From NCBI RefSeq assembly GCF_000955955.1, contig NZ_JYJG01000040.1, forward strand, positions 49,327 through 113,326: a stretch of 64,000 nt of DNA, written 5' to 3'. Position 1 is the stretch's first letter. The number at the start of each line of letters is the position of its first letter. Below, piece by piece: positions 61,173 to 64,000 of the stretch. The notes beneath the pieces are model-generated. The model searched no databases, was not told where the DNA came from, and worked only from the letters and a program-made list of their open reading frames with translations. The translations under genes and the position numbers were made by a program. This DNA comes from Lentzea aerocolonigenes. GTDB lineage: Bacteria; Actinomycetota; Actinomycetes; Mycobacteriales; Pseudonocardiaceae.

Positions 61173-62096
61173 ATGGCCGACACGATTTTCGAGACGCGCG
61201 TCGAGCAGCACCGCGGCGAGCTGCTCGCCTACTGCTACCGCATGCTCGGGTCGGTCCACGAGGCCGAGGACCTGGTGCAGGACACCATGCTGCGGGCGTG
61301 GCAGGCCCGCGAGCGCTACGACGAGCGCAGGGCGTCGATCCGCACGTGGCTCTACCGGATCGCCACGAACGTGTGCCTGACCGCGTTGGAGGGCAAGGCG
61401 CGGCGCCCGCTGCCGTCCGGGCTGGGCGCGGCGAGCACCGACCCGGAGACGCCGCTGGTGCCCGCCTTCGAGGTGCCGTGGCTGGAGCCGTTCCCCGACG
61501 ACCCCGCCGAACGCGCGGTGCGGCGCGACGGCCTGCGACTCGCTCTGGTCGCGGCGATGCAGTCGTTGCCGGCTCGTCAACGTGCCGTGTGGGTGCTGCG
61601 CGAGGTGCTGGAATTCAGCGCCGCCGAAGTTGCCTCGCTGCTCGACACCTCGGTCGCGGCGGTGAACAGCGCTCTGCAGCGGGCCCGCGCCGGGCTCGCG
61701 GACGTGGCCGAGGTCGCCCCACCCGATGATCCGGCCGTACGACGCACCGTCGAGGCCTACGTCCGTGCGTTCGAGGCAGCGGACGTGACCGCACTGGTCG
61801 AGCTGCTCACCGAGGACGCGGTCCTGGAGATGCCGCCGGTGCCGTTGTGGTTCGTCGGCAGGCACGACTACGGCGCCTTCATCCGGCGGGTGTTCGCGAT
61901 GCGCGGGACGGGCTGGCGCATGGTCCCGACCATCGCCAACGGCCAGCCCGCCGTGGCCGCCTACGCGCCCGGCGACGGCGTGCACCGGCTCCACACCCTG
62001 CAGGTGTTCACGGTCGTCGACGGCCTCGTCGCGCACACCGTCGTCTTCCAGTCGCCTGCGGTCTTCGCGGCATTCAAGCTCGCCGACACCCTCTGA
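61173..62096 (+). CDS. ECF-type sigma factor with SnoaL-like C-terminal domain
   Basis: A 307-residue sigma factor. Region 2 is YCYRMLGSVHEAEDLVQDTM with LRAW, region 4 is RAVWVLREVLEFSAAEVASL. The C-terminal 110 residues (VEAYVRAFEAADVTALVELL onward) are SnoaL/NTF2-like, as in SigJ/SigG-type factors, where the domain modulates activity in place of an anti-sigma factor. ATG at 61173. A DGPF-domain gene follows 115 bases later and is a candidate target. Confidence 0.9.
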   Translation: MADTIFETRVEQHRGELLAYCYRMLGSVHEAEDLVQDTMLRAWQARERYDERRASIRTWLYRIATNVCLTALEGKARRPLPSGLGAASTDPETPLVPAFEVPWLEPFPDDPAERAVRRDGLRLALVAAMQSLPARQRAVWVLREVLEFSAAEVASLLDTSVAAVNSALQRARAGLADVAEVAPPDDPAVRRTVEAYVRAFEAADVTALVELLTEDAVLEMPPVPLWFVGRHDYGAFIRRVFAMRGTGWRMVPTIANGQPAVAAYAPGDGVHRLHTLQVFTVVDGLVAHTVVFQSPAVFAAFKLADTL

Positions 62097-62134
62097 CCTG
62101 CGCAAGAAGAAACTTCGAAAAAGTTCTGGGCTCG

Positions 62135-62161
62135 TGTCGATCCGGCGCCGCCCCTGTTCGA
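62135..62161 (+). promoter_or_regulatory. Candidate ECF promoter for the DGPF gene
   Basis: TGTCGA (62135-62140), an 18-base spacer and CGA (62159-62161) lie 50 bases before the DGPF gene. A TGTCGA-type -35 was, to my recollection, reported for sigma factors that control DGPF-domain genes. The spacer is 1 to 2 bases longer than usual. Confidence 0.4.
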
Positions 62162-62211
62162 CCTGTGGATGCCGAGGCCCCGAGGGCCCACGAGACACAG
62201 GGAGACACACC

Positions 62212-62631
62212 GTGAAGTTCATGATGATCTGGCGCGCGACCGACGAGGCCTTCGCGAACCTGGGCGACGTCGACTTCGACAAGATGCTGGAGGTCGTCGG
62301 CCAGTACAACGAGGAGATGATCCGCGCCGGGATCCTGCTCGCCGCCGAGGGTCTGTCCGACCCGTCCGAGGGCGTGGTCGTCGACTACTCCTCCGAGCCG
62401 CCGGTCGTCACGGACGGCCCGTACGGCGAGACGAAGGAACTGTTCAACGGCTTCTACATCATCAACGTCGCGTCCAAGGAGGAAGCGATCGAGTGGGCGA
62501 AGCGCGCGCCGATGACCGGGCCCGGCTTCAAGACCGAGATCCGCCGGGTGCCGACGATCGACGAGTTCCCGCAGGACAACGAGTGGATCCAGAAGGAGCG
62601 GGCCTGGCGCGAGGCCAACGGCCAGCTCTGA
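62212..62631 (+). CDS. YCII-related DGPF-domain protein
   Basis: A 139-residue protein with the DGPF motif in VVTDGPYGETKELFNGFYII (here DGPYGE). The fold is a ferredoxin-like YCII domain. Members are often beside ECF sigma factors and their function is unknown. GTG at 62212 follows GGGAGA. The sigma factor upstream on the same strand is the probable partner. Confidence 0.9.
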   Translation: MKFMMIWRATDEAFANLGDVDFDKMLEVVGQYNEEMIRAGILLAAEGLSDPSEGVVVDYSSEPPVVTDGPYGETKELFNGFYIINVASKEEAIEWAKRAPMTGPGFKTEIRRVPTIDEFPQDNEWIQKERAWREANGQL

Positions 62632-62641
62632 CCGGAAAGCA

Positions 62642-62686
62642 CGCGGGGACCCTACGTACTCCAGTGGAGTACGTAGGGTCCCCGCG
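62642..62686. terminator. 21-bp-arm palindrome between DGPF gene and leuB
   Basis: Arms 62642-62662 and 62666-62686 are perfectly complementary (CGCGGGGACCCTACGTACTCC) with loop AGT. It lies between convergent genes and probably terminates both. Confidence 0.85.
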
Positions 62687-62700
62687 CAACCCTGAAAACG

Positions 62701-63738
62701 TCAGCCCGTGCGCACGTTCGACGACACGAGCGCCGCGAGCCGGTCACCGATCGCGTAGGTCGCGCCCGGCGACTGGTGGTCGCGCGTCGCCAGGTCGAAC
62801 GCCACGGAGGCCTCGATCCGGCGCGCCGCCTCGTGCTCGCCCAGGTGGTCGAGCAGCAGCGCCACGGACAGCACCGCGGCGGTCGGGTCCGCGATGCCCT
62901 GGCCCGCGATGTCCGGTGCCGAACCGTGCACCGGCTCGAACATCGACGGGTTGCGCCGCGTCACGTCCATGTTTCCCGACGCGGCCAGGCCGATGCCACC
63001 CGTGACGGCGGCGGCGAGGTCGGTCAGGATGTCACCGAACAGGTTGTCCGTCACGATCACGTCGTAACGGCCGGGGTCGGTGACCATGTGGATCGTGGCC
63101 GCGTCGACGTGCTGGTACGCCACGGTCACGTCCGGGTGCTGCAGCGAGACCTCCTCCACGACGCGCGACCACAACGAGCCGGCGTGCGTGAGGACGTTCG
63201 TCTTGTGCACCAGCGTCAGGTGGCGACGCTGACGGTTCGCCGCGCGGGCGAAGGCGTCGCGAACGACCCGCTCCACACCGAACGACGTGTTCAGCGAGAC
63301 CTCGGTCGCGATCTCGTGCGGGGTGTCCTTGCGCAGCAGACCACCGTTGCCCGCGTACGGGCCCTCGGTGCCCTCGCGCACCACCACCATGTCGATCTCC
63401 GGCGGGTCCGCGAGCGGGCTGCGGACGCCGGGGTAGAGACGAGCAGGGCGGAGGTTCACGTGGTGGTCGAGCTCGAACCGGAGGCGCAGCAGCAGACCGC
63501 GCTCCAGGATTCCGCTCGGCACCGACGGGTCGCCCACCGCGCCGAGCAGGATCGCGTCGTGCTGGCGGAGCTCACCCAGCACCGACTCGGGCAACAACTC
63601 TCCCGTGGCGTGCCAGCGCGCCGCGCCGAGGTCGTAGCGAGTGATCTCGGCCGCCGGAACGACCTCGCCGAGGACCTTCAGGGCCTCAGCGATGACCTCG
63701 GGCCCGATCCCGTCTCCTGGGATCACTGCGAGCCGCAT
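62701..63738 (-). CDS. leuB: 3-isopropylmalate dehydrogenase
   Basis: A 345-residue enzyme oxidatively decarboxylating 3-isopropylmalate to the leucine precursor, and in the citramalate route methylmalate to 2-ketobutyrate. [24 protein letters not shown]-type basic residues in [46 protein letters not shown] and [20 protein letters not shown] are present. The ATG at 63738 is chosen over an upstream GTG. A hairpin and dyad lie in the leader. Confidence 0.95.
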   Translation of the reverse strand: MRLAVIPGDGIGPEVIAEALKVLGEVVPAAEITRYDLGAARWHATGELLPESVLGELRQHDAILLGAVGDPSVPSGILERGLLLRLRFELDHHVNLRPARLYPGVRSPLADPPEIDMVVVREGTEGPYAGNGGLLRKDTPHEIATEVSLNTSFGVERVVRDAFARAANRQRRHLTLVHKTNVLTHAGSLWSRVVEEVSLQHPDVTVAYQHVDAATIHMVTDPGRYDVIVTDNLFGDILTDLAAAVTGGIGLAASGNMDVTRRNPSMFEPVHGSAPDIAGQGIADPTAAVLSVALLLDHLGEHEAARRIEASVAFDLATRDHQSPGATYAIGDRLAALVSSNVRTG

Positions 63739-63759
63739 CCACACACCTCCCAGGTGTCC

Positions 63760-63777
63760 GTCCCCAATTAGTGGGAC
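63760..63777 (-). promoter_or_regulatory. Dyad upstream of leuB
   Basis: GTCCC-N8-GGGAC, with an AT-rich centre (CAATTAGT), lies 22 bases before leuB. It is a candidate operator. Its sequence differs from the leuC dyad. Confidence 0.35.
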
Positions 63778-63799
63778 TACTTTCCTTCGCGAAAGGCTA

Positions 63800-63829
63800 C
63801 CGGCATCGCGGCCACTCGCCGCATGCCGG
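63800..63829 (-). promoter_or_regulatory. Hairpin in the leuB leader
   Basis: CCGGCAT-(C)-GCGG pairs with CCGC-ATGCCGG (11 bp, one bulged base) around a 7-base loop, 62 bases before leuB. No Leu-rich frame and no U-tract are seen next to it. Confidence 0.45.
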
Positions 63830-63951
63830 ACACCCCATCGGGGCGTTCTCTCCCGTACTGCGGGACACCCACACGGCCCATTGCCCACTTTCGAGTGTCA
63901 CTCGACCGCACTACACCCATCGCGTCAAGGGGTGACACCCCTGCTTACAAC

Positions 63952-64000
63952 GATGAAGGGAACCTTCATCCACGTGAGGTGGATGAAGGTTCCCTTCATC
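63952..64000. repeat. Compound palindrome at the window end
   Basis: Arms 63952-63973 and 63979-64000 are perfectly complementary (22 bp). Each arm itself contains GATGAAGG-GAA-CCTTCATC, a smaller palindrome, so four copies of GATGAAGG/CCTTCATC alternate. It may continue past the window. Confidence 0.85.

Noticed and set aside
63739..63951. Leucine leader peptide before leuB
   Set aside because: No short frame with clustered Leu codons and no terminator with U-tract was found in the leader.

Overview
This 64-kb window is a high-GC actinomycete chromosome segment, probably from a member of the Pseudonocardiaceae (Lentzea, Saccharothrix, Actinosynnema or Amycolatopsis relatives). The evidence is the GC-rich third codon positions, frequent GTG and TTG starts, TAnnnT promoters placed a few bases before start codons, a lysine/alanine-tailed HU protein, SepIVA-type division proteins and F420-pathway and T7SS-type genes. 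No insertion sequence, prophage, CRISPR array, rRNA or origin was seen. Two tRNA genes are present.

The backbone follows, from memory, the order of the Mycobacterium tuberculosis Rv2924c-Rv2995c region: mutM, rnc, rpmF, DUF177, sepIVA (2950-6469); coaD, rsmD (7008-8104); pyc (11720-15097); recG and the DAK-domain kinase (16779-20566); rpmB, ung, thiL, DUF3515, ddl (20715-26760); gpsA, plsC, cofC, ppk, mutT1, hupB (33422-44619); leuD, leuC, an IclR-type regulator and tRNA-Glu/tRNA-Gln (44806-48242); leuB (62701-63738). Between these blocks sit lineage-specific genes: two adjacent secreted proteins, a MocR regulator with a PPOX enzyme, an XRE/flavoprotein/CxxC-protein module, a cystathionine lyase with a cysteine dioxygenase, a lipoprotein, an acyltransferase, an FAD monooxygenase with a response regulator, a cobalamin uptake operon and a T7SS-substrate-like operon.

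Region by region: 1-2943 holds regulator/membrane-protein pairs (MarR end, PadR plus membrane protein, SnoaL-like protein opposite a TetR regulator). 2950-8104 is DNA repair, RNA processing, ribosome and division genes, ending in CoA synthesis and rRNA methylation. 8136-11498 holds an SDR, a metallo-beta-lactamase-fold hydrolase and two exported proteins. 11720-26760 is central metabolism and genome maintenance. 26794-33425 is accessory: PLP, sulfur and XRE modules. 33422-49129 is lipid precursor, cofactor F420, polyphosphate, nucleoid and leucine genes. 49508-63738 holds oxidoreductase, isoleucine/leucine, cobalamin, T7SS-like and sigma-factor genes.

The clearest regulatory finds are RNA devices. 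cimA (first step of the citramalate route to isoleucine) is preceded on its strand by a 14-codon leader peptide with four Ile codons within five residues, a stem and an intrinsic terminator, as expected for ribosome-mediated attenuation. The btuCDF-like operon is preceded by a cobalamin riboswitch whose first helix starts just after a TAGGGT -10 element and whose 3' strand can instead pair downstream. Other points of interest are a YxxxE-bearing T7SS-like operon with no ESX machinery nearby, repeated half-sites before the PPOX gene next to a MocR regulator, and several very long perfect palindromes between genes.
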